From the NCBI RefSeq assembly GCF_030848805.1, contig NC_092363.1, positions 186,001-250,000 on the forward strand: a DNA stretch of 64,000 nt. Direction: 5' to 3'. The position numbers and the translations under genes were made by a program. Below the pieces are notes generated by a model that had not been told where the DNA came from, made no database searches, and saw nothing but the letters and a program-made list of their open reading frames with translations. Positions 1-13,810 of the stretch are shown in pieces; the first letter of the stretch is position 1, and every line of letters begins with the position of its first letter. This stretch comes from Temnothorax longispinosus (lineage: Eukaryota; Arthropoda; Insecta; Hymenoptera; Formicidae).

Positions 1-9
1 ATACATTAA

Positions 10-834
10 GGAGGCTCTTACCTGGATCATAAGACGACAGATCTTTATGAAATTAAATTATGTTGTAAAGTGAACCACAACGAACCGATGCCCAAAACTT
101 TAGCATAGGTTGACGATAAAAATTTTAAAAATATCAGTATTGAAATTCGCATTTTTAACACAGGGCATATGGTAAACACTAAAATTTTTACCGGAAGTGA
201 TGTATTTTCTTGGCAAGTTTGCGAGCCAGGTAAACAAAAAACTAAGGAATTGTAGTTAAAATAATAATCTTTCTAATGATAAGAAAAAAAACTTGGTGTT
301 GACGATGAGTTATAAAAGATATTGTAGTTTTAATATGACGTACGACAGGTTAGGCGAATGATCTTCCGAGTGTCAAAATCGCGCGAAGTTCTAACCTCGC
401 ACTTGCACATGTCTTTTCTCTGCGCTGTATGGTAGCGGCATAATTATTCTCTCGCGCATTGACAACCTTTATTTTCGAGAATTTTCCTTTCATTTTCCCT
501 CTCAGCATTCTCACGTTATATCTTTCTTTTGGCTCCATCTTTTCATCGCATCAATCGCTACAACGCTACACGGCTACACCTCACTTAGCTGCAGACTGCT
601 ACAGACGACGTTGTAACACGCGCATGTTATTATTCTGCTCTTTAGCACTGACGTAGTCAACTGACTTATTGTATAAATTTTAATATTTACACTAATAGAA
701 CATATAACTTACTCTTACACTATGTAAAAATCATTATTTATTTTTTTATTTAATTTTCCGATAATTTTATAACTAATTATTAATGATAATTTTTCGGTTG
801 CTACATTGATTAGAGCAGCCGGGTAAGAGCCTCC
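10..834. mobile_element. TTAA-flanked TIR element, piggyBac-type MITE
   Basis: The two ends are inverted copies. The left begins GGAGGCTCTTACCTGG and the right, read on the minus strand, begins GGAGGCTCTTACCCGG (15 of 16 identical). TTAA lies directly outside both ends, at 6-9 and 835-838. A TTAA target duplication with short terminal repeats is the hallmark of piggyBac-type insertion. The roughly 800 bp interior has no transposase frame, only short unrelated open frames, so the copy is non-autonomous. The superfamily is inferred from the TTAA; the usual CCC start of piggyBac ends is absent. Confidence 0.8.
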
Positions 835-913
835 TTAAGGGCGTGTTATTGTCATTTAGAGTTAAAATTGTTTAATAAACATATATCCGTATAATTGCTT
901 CCTAACAGAACTA

Positions 914-1416
914 CACTGTTGGAAAATTTGTGTTAAATATAACATAAATCACATGTCCCAAACGGCCCACTCAAACTTTTGTGTTAATTTAACATTATAT
1001 GGATATGTTAAATGGTAACACCGATACTATGTTAAAATATATCAACAGAAAGAAAATGTGTAATTCTGATCGTAATTTGAGGTTAATTATGTGTACAATT
1101 AACATAACTTTTATGTTGAAGTTAAGATTGTAAGATAAAATCAACACTCTTTTTCTGTAAATTTTTATTCCCACTTCTGTTATAGAGTAAAATCAACACT
1201 CTTTTTCTGTAAATTTCAACACATTAATAAATACGTTCAAATTATTGTTATTTTAACATATTCTTTAAATTATTTTAATAATTTTACATTTTAAATTTGT
1301 TATAAGTTCAATTAACATAGCATATGTTAAATCTACACATGTATGTGTTGATTATTTTACACAAAAATTTTAACAAGGACTTTTTTTAACAAAACTATAA
1401 AAACTTTCCAACAGTG
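914..1416. mobile_element. TA-flanked MITE rich in TGTTAA motifs (copy 1)
   Basis: Inverted ends CACTGTTGGAAA (left) and CACTGTTGGAAAG (right, minus strand) are flanked by TA at 912-913 and 1417-1418, as in Tc1/mariner-type insertions. The interior is AT-rich and packed with TGTTAA/TTAACA words on both strands. The left end continues GTGTTAAATATAAC, matching the start of the element at 37263, so the two appear to be one family. No coding sequence is visible. Confidence 0.78.
1136..1216. repeat. Two 29-bp direct copies inside the TGTTAA MITE
   Basis: A 29-bp stretch beginning TAAAATCAACACTC occurs at 1136-1164 and again at 1188-1216 with no difference. The 52-bp period points to a recent tandem duplication inside the older element. 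Confidence 0.8.
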
Positions 1417-3740
1417 TAATAAAAAAGTAAAACACATGTTTTAAAAATTATTTTTTTCTTAAAAAATTATAACTTTTTAGCAATAAGGAAACAATGAGGT
1501 CAACGAGATTTTAAAGAAGAAGGTTCGTTCTTTGAGAAAATTTATAATTTTTTTAACTTTATTTAACAGCAAAAGTATTGCTAGAATTGTCTTCTTCACT
1601 GTTTTTACAACACAAAAGAAGAGCATTGAATTTTAATTATTTTTCCGGGTGTTATGAGCAAATAAAAATGCGCTGGGTAAAATTTACCCATGTTGAGAGT
1701 TTACGTAAATTTTTGATGTTTAAAGTTTTAGGGTTAAAATTTTAATTAATACATTAAGCACACGAAGTATTCTCGACATAAAGTCGAGCAACGCAACGAT
1801 GTCCGCTATGAAATTAATAAAGAATATTACGGAAGCGGAGTTGAGAGTCGCCAATAATGATGAAAATGTATAAGATGAAAGTTGGAACTTGGAAGTCGAG
1901 TACTTTTCAAGAGCGATTCTCCGGAGTTTTGCGTTCTTTAAGATTTTTACATCACATAGACAGCGGAGGATTGCGCAGCGGATTGCACGAAGTTTTGTAT
2001 CTATATTTTTTAATTGAAATAAGCGATGGCAGCGAGAAATTATATCACAAAGTACACAAAAATGTTATTTAATTATGCTTTCTTAAGCTCACTTGGCATA
2101 ATTCTCTTTGACCGCGTCTAATAATTGTCCCGATAATCAATCGCGAAAGATGGAAACGATACCTTTGAGAAGTTAGCCTATCAATTATCGTCGAGAAGAT
2201 TGTCCAGCCGCCAAAGAGCGTTTGAAAGGGCTAGAGTTACCTTAATAGGCGATCTTTTCAGGCCTCAATCGCCCGCTTCTAGAACGCGTTCTTATCTATC
2301 AAGCATGTTCAAGGACGTAACTACGTGAACAGCCGGTGAACGATAGCAATAAAAAATAATGGAGCTTTATTGCGGTCGACGTCTTCCTTTTTTTACCTCT
2401 TCTCTTTGTTTTCTTCTATCTTCTTTAATCTACGCGAGCCTTTGAGTATCATCTTAATCATCTAATAGATGAAATGGCTCTCTTACTGTTTATCTGTTCT
2501 TTTTTCTTATTTTAAAATTTATTGGGATAAAATTTAATAGAAATTGGAAAAGAGAATTTTATTATTTATTTGTTTTATCATAGCGTATTCTGCAAAAGAT
2601 TGAAGTTTTCTTTACACTCATCGACGTAATGTAAAAAAATCATCATTTTTACCGAAAATAAAATTGATCTTAAATCAATTTAAGAATTCTCGTTTGCGAA
2701 TTTAAGCCCGACATTACAGTGTCAATGCTATAAACGATCCGTAATGCTCGCGCCCCCGTGTACGCGCACCCCCACACTGCAACGTGTCGAGGATGCAACA
2801 ACTTGACACGGTTGTTTCGTCACGGAGTGACGAACGCGCCACGGAGAAAAATGGTCTTGCCTCATATGCGACCCATAAAGAAAACGGCGGCCATTGCCAA
2901 TGTTTTTCCCCGATATTTTTATTACCATGCAGCGAGCTGGATTGGCCAGCGGTCCGGCCCTGCCTTGTGTTAACCGACCCCCGATGGTCGCACCCCGTCG
3001 ACGATGACGCCTTTACCGTTTATGCGAGTGGCCGCGGGAGCGGAATCTCATTCGCGCCAGGCGCGTAATAAATTCCCCGATCGCTATCATAGATTTATCA
3101 TAGTCACGCACTCGTGGCCGCCTCGACATCGATAATTGCCAGATTGTGGCGGCGGCGGCGGTGGTCCTCGGTTGACCCGTCCTAGCGAGAAGGGTCGTCG
3201 ACGACGAGCGCTATCGAGGGTGAGAAAAATAACGATTCAGAGCATTTTTCAGAACTTCGAGGGCGCGAAAGAGGGACTGTTCGTGGGGGAGAGAAAGAGA
3301 GGGAAGAAGAAAGAAAGTGTGAGAGAATGATCTGCGAAGATCGCGGCGATGGATTCAGGGATTTTCGCTCCCGACTCGTACGTGACTGCCGAATCTTACT
3401 ATCATCGCACCTGCCAAGGAAACGAATGAACAGAGCTCGTTCGAGGTGTTGGAAACCCATCGACGTAACATACATTCGTTAAAGCAATTGATCCGTATAT
3501 TAATCTTGTACAGGAAGTTTTTGCAATACCGTCTTTCAGATACGGTAAACGTATCTGAATTATATAAATATGTTCACCGTCTAAATTCACATTAGGGATT
3601 TTGTTACAGTAATCACGACGTTGACGATAATCGCGAACCTTATTCTCTTAAAAATATCATCGGACGTTATCTGAATAGCGTTATGGTGAACGATGTGCTT
3701 GCGCAGTTTTGCCTTTCGACTAATAATGTGAATTAAGGCC
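1417..3740. other. No gene seen; AT-rich then GC-rich unique sequence
   Basis: No supported gene. The first part is AT-rich. A 17-nt palindrome, TGGGTAAAATTTACCCA, lies at 1674-1690. From about 2740 to 3340 the DNA is GC-rich, with a short GGC run at 3148-3161 and a purine-rich tract at about 3284-3320. Open frames up to 97 codons overlap on both strands and show no recognisable protein features. Confidence 0.6.
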
Positions 3741-3844
3741 GATTCTCACTATCGGTCAAGTCACGGTTTGGTCACGGTCCGGTCACGATTAATGGCAATG
3801 ATTTTTGATCGGATTGGATTGTGACTTGATCAATAGTGAGAATC
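3741..3844. mobile_element. Small hairpin MITE (about 104 bp)
   Basis: The 24-nt arms at 3741-3764 and 3821-3844 are inverted copies with two mismatches (GATTCTCACTAT at each end). The interior repeats GGTCACGG. The flanks suggest a further short extension (GGCC on the left, GTC on the right). A TTA/TAA target duplication of Harbinger type is possible but not clear. Confidence 0.65.
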
Positions 3845-6800
3845 GACTTTTAGACGGCGAACGTATCTATAAACAAAAACGGAACTACACTCTTGTATCG
3901 CCAAATGGAAAGCATCCAATAAGTTAGTAATTGTGTTAGATACATATTTTTGCCATAGTAACGCCGGATTAAATGAAAAAAATTATATTAATTCTTTACG
4001 AGAATGCACTTAGCCATATCTTTTGCAATCTATTTTATTTGCGAATCTTCCTATGTGAAATCAAATTATCGGAGAATATTCTTCATAGATCTTTCTAATT
4101 GCTCTGGATATTAGCACTTGTATTGTTACACTTTATGTGAAAATACGACAAAGTGATGTAACGAGCGACGTGATTAATTTATCCGCGTATTGCCGTATTG
4201 ATATTGCTACATTATTATTAAAACATTTAGTAGGAAATAGGTCAATTTTGGTAAAAAAAACTTGTGTCTTTCTCGCGGATATATGTACTTTAGAAAAATA
4301 GGAATAATGATTTTTCGCGATAGATATGCTGGCGTTAATTAATGAAAGTCCCAATAAAGCGGCAGTAAAAGCCACGAATGCAATAAAATGTCGCGGAGAA
4401 TAGCTGTCCTGAATCCATCGCAGGTTTTGCTCGATGCATTTGTGAGTCGATCATTGATGAGACACACAGCATGCATTTGGATCCAGCGCCGCGCGACCGG
4501 CGCGACTCACGTTTGTCAAAATTTGACGATACGTGGCGCATCTCGTGAAAACCGCTTCGGCAGTGGACAAACACGATTTCTCAGTCGGATGACGTATCGA
4601 ATTTTGAACCAACAGAACTTCCGGCCGCACTTTTGTCCCCGGCGTTCACGGGAGCTCTCCTTCGTCGCAACGTCGGCGCATCGGAGGACGCAAACGCTCA
4701 CCAAAGGCTCTGGCGAAAAAGCCCCGTGGTCCACGCGGTGGCAGCCCTTTTGTCGCGCACAAAAGAGTTGACAAAACATGACAATCACGACGGTCATAAG
4801 TCTCATAACTGATGTGGGAGGAGCGGGACAGGCGAGAAAGCCTCTCTTCGAGTCGAAATCCATGGAACTGAACAAATATTATTTTGACAACCGTCTGACG
4901 TGGAGAGGCACAGTCGAGCGTAATCCGCCCTCGGGACTGTCGCTTATTGCGAAATCACGAAAGAATTATATGCGCGTCGCGATTGGACGAATGCCGCGGC
5001 GAGGGAATGATCGGAAGCGCTCAAGAAGCAATCTGGATGTCGACGTGACGATCGGAACGCGAACGGGGGGACGCGATAATTATGAAAGTTTTCGCGTTTC
5101 CCCGAGGAGTACTTTCTCTGCCACGAGTATAGAGTCGCAACGAAGGCGCTGCCTTCGAAGTGGACACGTTAAAAGGTTTCTTTACGAGGTCGTAACGAGG
5201 ATCATGCCCCTCGTCGCAGAGCAGCGGGCGTTTCGCGACGCCGCGATCATAAACCGCATAATGTTGCCACAAAAAGACCGTCAGAGCGAGCAACGCTCCC
5301 TGCACCCTTGTGTTCTCACCTCGCGATTCCTCGCGCCCCATTTCGCCACCGCGAACACATTTTTGATACGCAGAATGGGGTAGCCACGCGGCAACAGTGA
5401 AATCTCCGAGTTCTTATTGATAACGACCATTTTTTTCTTTTCGGCAGAGTAACGAGATGCGCGGGAGGCCGCGCTGCTTTCAACGCGATGAGGGTAATAA
5501 CAATAACCATCTGCTGTATCAGATTCGATCGATAATTTTAATATTCCATACCGGATCTAAAAGATACGCTGCGCACATTTCTGTCAAAATTAAGAGTAAA
5601 AAATACAGTGTTCGTCGAAAATAAAAAGAGTCATCTAGTGACTAAATGTTAAATACCGTTGGCTAAATCTGTTGTTTTAAATATTCGTTATTATACAGAA
5701 TATTATATAATTTTTACTTGTGCATAAACAAATAACTGAACTTTTGTTCAAATTTTTCGTAATATTAAAGGTAAAAATAAATGTCAGTTAAATATCCTGA
5801 AAGTTGAAAATTTCTGCTCATAGTTGAAACTGAGTACAGTTTTTTCTTTGCTGTATTTAATAGAGAATCGGTAGTCTTTGATTTGTCTTGAAGTATGTCT
5901 CGAAGGACTAGCATTAAAACTTTAGCCTCTTATAATTTTTTCAATTGGGATACAGTTCGTGATATAGTGTGTTACAGTTGTTATAGGGCGAATATAAAAA
6001 GAACCTTTTTACCTCAAGTACCTATATTCATTTTTCATAAAAATATTCAAGAGAAATTTTACATTACCCACGTTGTGTTCAATCTTATGTAAAAAATATG
6101 TTCAAAGTAATTATGCGCTCTAAAAAAAGAATTGCCTACAGAAAAGAGAAAGGTATAAAAAAGCAAAAAGAAAGTGCAAATCTAGTTTTGCTGGCGGCAA
6201 ACTTTGTTCTCTTATATGTAGGGCGTTTTACGGTTTCATTTCTTTAAAAATATCTGCAAAAATACCGCCGTGCCTTAACTTTCCACTTCAATTCGGACAT
6301 AAGTAACGTTTTCGATGTCTACAAATCATTCGTAACGGGATAACGGACATGAGTAGAAAACTGGAGCTGCACTAGATCTTTACACCTATTAAAAAAACAC
6401 ATAAAAAACACATAAAAGCACCGAAAAAACATAGAAAAAACCGGATAAATTGGTTCAATGAGACGTGTCCGACAAATTGTCGTATGGTTTAACGTTTTGC
6501 GGCACAAAAGCGGTCGACTTTCAGACGCGATTCTCGGCCATGCTAACAATAAGATGAAATGAGACCGCCGAGGACCTTAAGAACGCCGCCGCGCCAGTCA
6601 AAGAGTCTTCTTGCCGCAATGTATTTTAATTTGCTCACTGATCCTACGATGTGCGTGTTTCGCGCGCATGAAACGCATAGCAAGTCGCGATCGTCCACCC
6701 CGGAGATCTCTTCTATAAGGTTGTTTTATTGTGATCCTGTATAAGCAGCGCGCACATTCCCCGATGCCACGGGATATCTCCGTATAAGCCGTAAGCCAAA

Positions 6801-7940
6801 CAGGACTAGCCGGTAAACCACTCGGGACGGCCTTATCTGTTTGCGCGCGCGTGGACCGCGCGATACACAGCCGAGATCGGCTGGACTTGGACCGGCTAGC
6901 GCGTGCGTCTCTCGAAACAATAATATTGCGACAAGTGAGAGAAGGCTGCGCAATATTTGCGTGTTTGCCCGCGTCAATCGGCCTGTCTTCAACCTAGCTG
7001 AGCAACACGCCGTACGCCCGTGGCAAACACTTTAAAAATCCATAAACATTTAGAACGTTTGTGAATTCCAAATAGTGTAGCGTAAAATGGACCGAGTGTT
7101 CAAGGACGTTATCGCAAAAATAAGCCGGATCCAACAAGAAAGCGGCAAAGAAAGAAATCTTGGACTTTTTGCAAGAGCAGCCATGAAACAATGTGAAGAC
7201 TAAAAACATAAAATGTGAACAACAGAGACGTATTAAATATTTATAATTTGACTTCCAAAGCAAAGTTAAAATAGAAAAATTGCATAATTTTTCTCTTTAA
7301 TATTTTTTTATGTAATTGGCATAAATGGCTTGAGAAATCTTTTTATTCGAAGATATAAATCAGACCGTAAAAGATGCATGATAAGGCTAAAACGGCGATA
7401 GGTATCGCCGTTGCGTGCAAAATACAATAGGATATAGAGGTTCACTTGACGTCAGCGATCAGGCAGAAATAAAATGCCTTGCATCTAAATGGGCTTCGAG
7501 CAATTTGTGACAAACTGTACGTTATATTTTTTTTTGTACAAACGCCGAGTTTTTCGTAAGTGATTATAAAAGCGGAATTTTATAGACAAAATATTTATGC
7601 TTAACATTTTAAGCTTTAAAGTTAATTTTAATGTTTAATATGGATTTTTAGTGCTTTTATTAAGAAAAAATCGAATTTTATAGAATTTAACGTGGATGGA
7701 CACGACTTTCTTAACAAATATTCTCATATTTCTTAAAATATATCTACGTATCTCACATCAAGAAGAATATTGTCACAACTCAAAAATTCACAATTTTCAG
7801 GAGAGCGGAAAAACGAAAATTTAATTTAATTTCTTTGAATTGTGAGACTAACGCAATTACAATTACGATATTTTGTTATAATGACATACTGTTTCTTGAA
7901 AAAAATCTGGTATAATTCTGAAAAGAATTCTTATTTAAGA
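3845..7940. other. No gene seen; GC-rich island at 4.4-5.5 kb
   Basis: No supported gene. Between about 4390 and 5510 the DNA is GC-rich. Two plus-strand open frames, 127 codons (4388-4771) and 201 codons (4778-5383), follow one another here, and minus-strand frames of 119 and 106 codons overlap them. The peptides are arginine-rich and low in recognisable structure, as expected for chance frames in GC-rich DNA. A short imperfect CACATAAAA tandem lies at about 6395-6420. The rest is plain AT-rich sequence. Confidence 0.55.
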
Positions 7941-7947
7941 CTTCTAG

Positions 7948-8270
7948 CACCCCTCGATAGGGTGGTTTTTTGAGATGTGTTTATAACTTTTTAATAAAAA
8001 ACGAGCGACGGCTAAAACCTTCTAAAGGTCACTCAGGAGGGTGACCTTGACAACATATGTCAAGGTCAAGGTCATCGGAGGTGCTTCCCCTAAACTGCAT
8101 AATTACCATATTTTCAAATTGTGACGTTCCAGTAGAAATACCGCAACACTTATTGTATTTATATTCACTTAAGACACTATTCATCCAGCGACCAGGACTT
8201 AATCGGTTTGAAAGAATAACGACACTTATTCTGCTTCCGTGTGGCAAATTTTGCATATAGACTTGTAATA
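7948..8270. repeat. Decayed dispersed repeat with AAGGTCA words
   Basis: The stretch contains a hairpin, TGACCTTGACA (8042-8052) against TGTCAAGGTCA (8058-8068), and the direct array TCAAGGTCAAGGTCA (8060-8074). Open frames on both strands are short and look like remnants. Similar AAGGTCA words occur in the repeat at 23304-23527, so a transposon origin is likely, but I cannot name the family. Confidence 0.35.
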
Positions 8271-11200
8271 CTATTATAGCATGTAGGGAACACCTTGGGC
8301 ATACTTTTTATGGGCTTAACTCAACATTGAAATTTTTTGTGACAGTATTCTTCTCGGAGTGCGATATAGAGAAAATATAAATTCAGTAGCCTGAGGAGTT
8401 TTACCTTGATTCTCCACTGTTAGAACTAAGCGAAAATTCGTAAAATGTGATTCTAGCATTTGAAATCTCGAAGCAAACTGAAAGCAAAACTCCGTTTTGT
8501 ATCCATTATATGCATCGTGCCGTTAACTCTTTAAGCTTCTCTCACGGTATACCGTCAGGTACCGCAGGGTCGAACAAAAACGAAGACATGACTCGTAAAA
8601 TGCCAAAGGATTATTCGTCATTTTACAAAGAAAAATATAATGGAAAAAATCATACAACAGATAATCATTAATCATAAAGCAATTTATTTATATTTTCTCG
8701 CGCAGTTATAGTTATAATTGTTTGAACATTTGTCAGATTGATACATTTGAACATTGATACTTTTTCAAAAAGATTATTTGTTTTGCACTCTGAATACTTA
8801 TCTTCTTTTTTTCTTTACAAAATATGTTTGCGAAACGTATTTAAAAAATAAGTATCTTTTGAAAAAAATAGCTTGCGTCATAGATTTGAGAGTTTGTAAG
8901 GATTTAATGAGAATGCATTTTTGGAAGTATATTTTAAAGACTTTTACTTTCCAAGAGGTAGTACATTAGTCACAGGTCACAGGAAGAAGCAAAATCTATC
9001 AAAACATCTGTCAAATAAATATAACATCTGTATATTTTTTTTAGCAAAAATTAGCGAAATAAATTCTTACGACAAATTCAACGTTACTACATATAAAGAG
9101 AACTCATCACACGTGCGGGATTCGAAAACCTTTGAGAACCCGAAACTCACGACCTTTTCATGCTTACGAGTAGAACGATGAGATTTTCGGTATTTACGTA
9201 ATCGATGCCACTCTCGCACAAAAGCAGACGACGATTCTTCCGAAGATGTAGGAACGGACCACTGCAAGGTTCAAGCTTACCAGCCTGAATTGCGGGAATG
9301 GTCAAGCGAATCCGATATATGGGTTGAGTAACATTATATTTGTTAATTGTGAAACACAACACCGGACGGTTGCGTAGAATTTTACCTACTCGTGGGAAGT
9401 CGGGTCACGATTTTCGAAGATTCCCTAAAAACGGCCCGTAAGTTGTCGACCGTTCCCGTACTTGTCAAGATCGAAGATACTGTCATATTCAGTAGCGAAT
9501 GAGATCATTTAATACCACGACAACTCGAAAACATATAATGTGATAAAAGGCTTAAGCTAGGTATAAATTTTCTGACTGGAATGTGAAAGAGAGTGATGGA
9601 AGAAGAAAGCGAGATAGAATAAAATGAATCATACTTGAACGTGCGATTCGATCAGAATTTTACAAATTTAGTCATATAAATTTCAATTTTAACGTTTAAG
9701 GTAGTATAGCATTAATATAACATATTATAAAACACAAATTTCTGTATTTTTATTAAATTAAATTAAATATTTAACATATGTTTATACATAATTGACAATA
9801 AAAATAAAATAAATTATATAATTTATATAATTGTATATTGATTTTGTAATGTGCGTATTTTAAGAATCACTTTTAAGCATACACAAGAAGAAAATATATT
9901 ATCTGTGTGTGCGGCCTTTACGACGCGACAGAAAGGTATCGCCGAATGGACGAAAGGGAATTACGTTTTGAAAATTATCGGAAAATACCTGAAAGGCCCC
10001 TGCCCATTCCGAACGTTAAGCCTAATTTCATCCCCCGCGCCCTTCTCCCTCTTTTCCTACCGATATCTAGATAGTATTTCATCTTTGGCAAATCCCTCGA
10101 ACAGGTAAAAATAGGGGTGAAGCGCGCGGTTCAGGGGATGTTCCCACGCTACGGCTTGCAAAACACCGATCCCGGCATGAGTGATGCGCCACGGACGTGT
10201 TATTTTCGTGGAAACTCTTGCGTGTGGACGCCGCCGTTCATATCCGGTGGACCGACCGCTGTATTAAATGCTCTCGAAATCCTATTACTGTATAATTTGT
10301 TCGCGAGCACACACGCGAAACCATAATTCAACGCGTCCACGATGGGCAGCACGAAACAATCGCATCAGTATTTAATGCATAAATATTATCACGCTTCCTT
10401 CAAACCAGGAAAATTGTGCAAATTTTGTATATATAAATTAAAATGAAAACGTTTAATTATATTTCGCTTTTTATGGTTTACACGAGAGAACAACATAAAT
10501 CGTATAATACAATGTAATACAATATTACATAAATCATTTATACAACAAATAATTAAATAAATCATTTTTATTACATGTAAGTCTTTCGATATATTTTACA
10601 ATCTTACATGAGGCTTTTACGAAATTCCATCCGCGGACACTTTTCCCACGTGCACGGCTATTTGGATACGGGTAAAAGGGATACGTCACCGAACTCTTAA
10701 CTTCTTTATTCCGCGGCGATTCACCTCGGTCATCCCCTGTCCCGAGCGTTGGAGGCAATAAAAGTTTGGCGTAACCCTTTTCACGTCAGAGCATCTCTCG
10801 CGTTGGAGACACGCACAGCCTCTTATGTAAACGACTATTCAAATATCCCGATCCCGGTGCACACCTGATGTGCAGCTTGGAAATCCGACGAGTCTTTTGA
10901 AAAAAGATGCAATTTGGAGAGAAAAGATGGGGAGGGCCGATCATGCGACGTTTACCGGACCTCCACTATGCGTATTTACGGTGGGACCGGCTCGCCCTCA
11001 CCTCTTTCGTAACTCGCATCGTAACCCCGCATCCTCGATACTCAGTCCGGTCCATTTGAATGGATATTATACCGTGGGAGTCTCGCGTCGGGGTTAGCGT
11101 TTCGGAAAAGCTTCGTAATTTCCTTCCCAGATTTTCGCAACCGCTTCACCTGCATCGCCGGGCCAGGTAATGGAGAGGTGGACACGCCGCGGATACATTA

Positions 11201-13810
11201 TCCGACTGTGGGAATGCCAGATATTTCACGTTTCATCGTGACTCCCTTTTATACCGGTCTATTTCAAGCCCTACCTTCGCTCACTTTTGAGTATCGCGGA
11301 AAAGACGAAGAATGCGCGTTTTTACACGTCATCCATGCGATTAACAACGTATACTTTATTATGACAAAATACACATTTTTTTATATAAAATGTAATAATA
11401 AATGATAAAAAGCAGCTAGTAAAGTGTTATCTAAAGGTTAAACAGAAATGCGTCGGAATAGACTTTTGACTTGATCGCCGTTGCAAACGTATGACGGAAC
11501 CGGAAGATACATTTTTTCCAGATGTTTATTTGTTTTTCGAATATTGTTTTTCGCTCCTAGATCTTGAACATGCTCGACGTCTCGCGCGTCTCGCCGAAGT
11601 GCCATCCCGAATGGGATCGTTTAAGAAGAAAAATCAACCGGACGGTTAAAACACACACATACCCTTAAAAATGAAGAGGAAACCGGACCATCGGTTGAGG
11701 ACGCAACGCAAAGTTTCACACGCGGCATCATATGACGCCGGACCTGCCTTTCACCCTCCTACGTTCATCCGGCCGTTTTTCCGTCCCAGACGTGTCCAGC
11801 CGCGTGTTTTTCTCAGGAAAGGGATGCACTTTAGATCCTCCCCAGAGATCGCGATATGTAAATATATGACACTTTCCCGAAGCCCCAACGAAAAATCTGT
11901 TCCACATTTATATTAAATAATCCGTTAATAAAATTAATAAATCAAACTTTAAAAAATATTTTAATCTGCGTATAAAAATTATTGACATATGGATCAGCAT
12001 TACGTTATCGATAACGTGTTAACGGTAATTGTATTACGTATATCTCTCTCTCTTTCATATATTTATTGTCTTCTTTTCTTCTGAATATTTTTCTTAAAAT
12101 ATTTTCACAATCGAAGTGAAAGGATAATACTTTATAAAGAATGATCGCGCTCTCGAACTGGGCAAGATAGTTCTGTGTGCGCACGATCACGGAAGGGACA
12201 AACCGCATTTCGCCCTAAGCAAACAGCTACGGAGTCCGCGCTGTGCATTATGCAATCTGATGTAACCGCGCGCTGTGGATCTTTCTATCTAGTTTTTGCT
12301 GCTCCTCTTCCGCAGCAGCATCTTAATACTTCCACCGGTGAAATTGCGGATATCCGCTTCCGTATCTCGCTTCGTTTGTTTAACCTCAAGCTGAAATTGA
12401 GCTATATTTTGGAATCGACTATTCGCTGAATCGTTTGCCCGAACGAATTCGCATTTGTGATATATTCGAGATATATCCGATCGGACGCTGATTTTTAATA
12501 TAAAAACGAGATGCCATATACGTGAAGATCGGCGGCAGGAAGCGGCATTGACGAGCGTGAGTTTGTTTCTGGGGTGTGAATATTTACTTCCGCGTACAAA
12601 TGAGCCGGTGTTTCTCTTGGGTAACATGTGCCTCCCGAAAAGCATGAAATTTATGTCGAGTGGGTAATAGAAAGAGCTAATTGTAACTTGATCATTATTC
12701 TTGTAACATATGCGTATTTACATTTCGTTATTTATATTTGTAATCGTTGGAAAATACAATGTATAAATCCTCTTTACTTTTTTTACTTAAAAAATCTATG
12801 ATAACGTATGTACACGCCAATGTGTTAGGGTTGAGAAACACTGATACACTGATTTGATCGTGGCCGATAAAGATGCTCGTCGATTAAGCCTTTCACTAAT
12901 CCATTCGTTCAAGAAGTGAGCTACAATCGAAAGGAATGCCTAACATCTATTTAATTAGGATATTTAGAAGAGCATAATGAGCCGAGACGCCGCGCTGCGT
13001 ATCTAATTCACGCAATACGGTATCTGATGCTAATAAAGAGCACAGAGCTAATTTGATCACGTGTTACAAGTTACAAGTGATTAGCATGGTTGCTGATGCA
13101 TCAAATTGATTTTATCCTACTGAGAATATATAAATTTATATTTTATTATACATATTTCGCTATTATAAATAATAACACACATGTGAATAATTTATAGTCT
13201 CTGTATATGGGGACAGAAAAGAATTTAAAGAATATGTAATACACATTGATTAAAACTGATGTTTACAGAACTTCGTTTCTTTCTTCAATGTTTCACGCAA
13301 AAGGATTAGTTGTCTCTAAAAATAAAGTTTAATCTGTAAAAGGGAAAAGGTTTAGCTTAACTAAGGAATTTTTATGTACGAAGAAGCATTCCTTAAGTAT
13401 TCGGTCTATTGTCTCACCCTTCTACTTTACGAGCTTGACAACGAGTAAAAATAATTATGCTCCTTTTAGGTGTTCGAACAGTCCAAAGTGATAGTACGTT
13501 TACAAATTCAGTAGCGATACGTAACACACACACAAAGCACTTAGGAGACTGGTACACAGGACTGGGAAGATTTTTAGACTCGCATCGAAAGACAATTTAA
13601 ACAGGCTCTTTTCGTAATTGCGTTATATTTACGATCTGTCTAATGGTATATTCCGACGACAGGTATAATTTGAGATGCACAAAAGCTTGTGCGATGAAAA
13701 ACATAAAATAAGAAGCGACGTGAAAATTCTGGGCGTTTGAGAAAAATATTTAACTTGTTATTTTGTGTCTTTGAATGTCAATGTCACATTTGAACAGAGT
13801 TTAGAGGATA
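8271..13810. other. No gene seen; mixed AT-rich and CpG-containing sequence
   Basis: No supported gene, RNA or complete mobile element. Very AT-rich tracts lie at about 9660-9850, 10400-10560 and 11900-12000, with moderately GC-rich DNA between (10,000-11,300 and 11,560-11,900). Open frames do not exceed about 118 codons and overlap on opposite strands. The short direct repeat GTTACAAGTTACAAGTG is at about 13060-13080. Confidence 0.55.

Noticed and set aside
4778..5383. 201-codon open frame, longest in the window
   Set aside because: Arg/Ser-rich with no recognisable domain, overlaps a 106-codon frame on the opposite strand, and sits in a GC-rich patch where long chance frames are expected.
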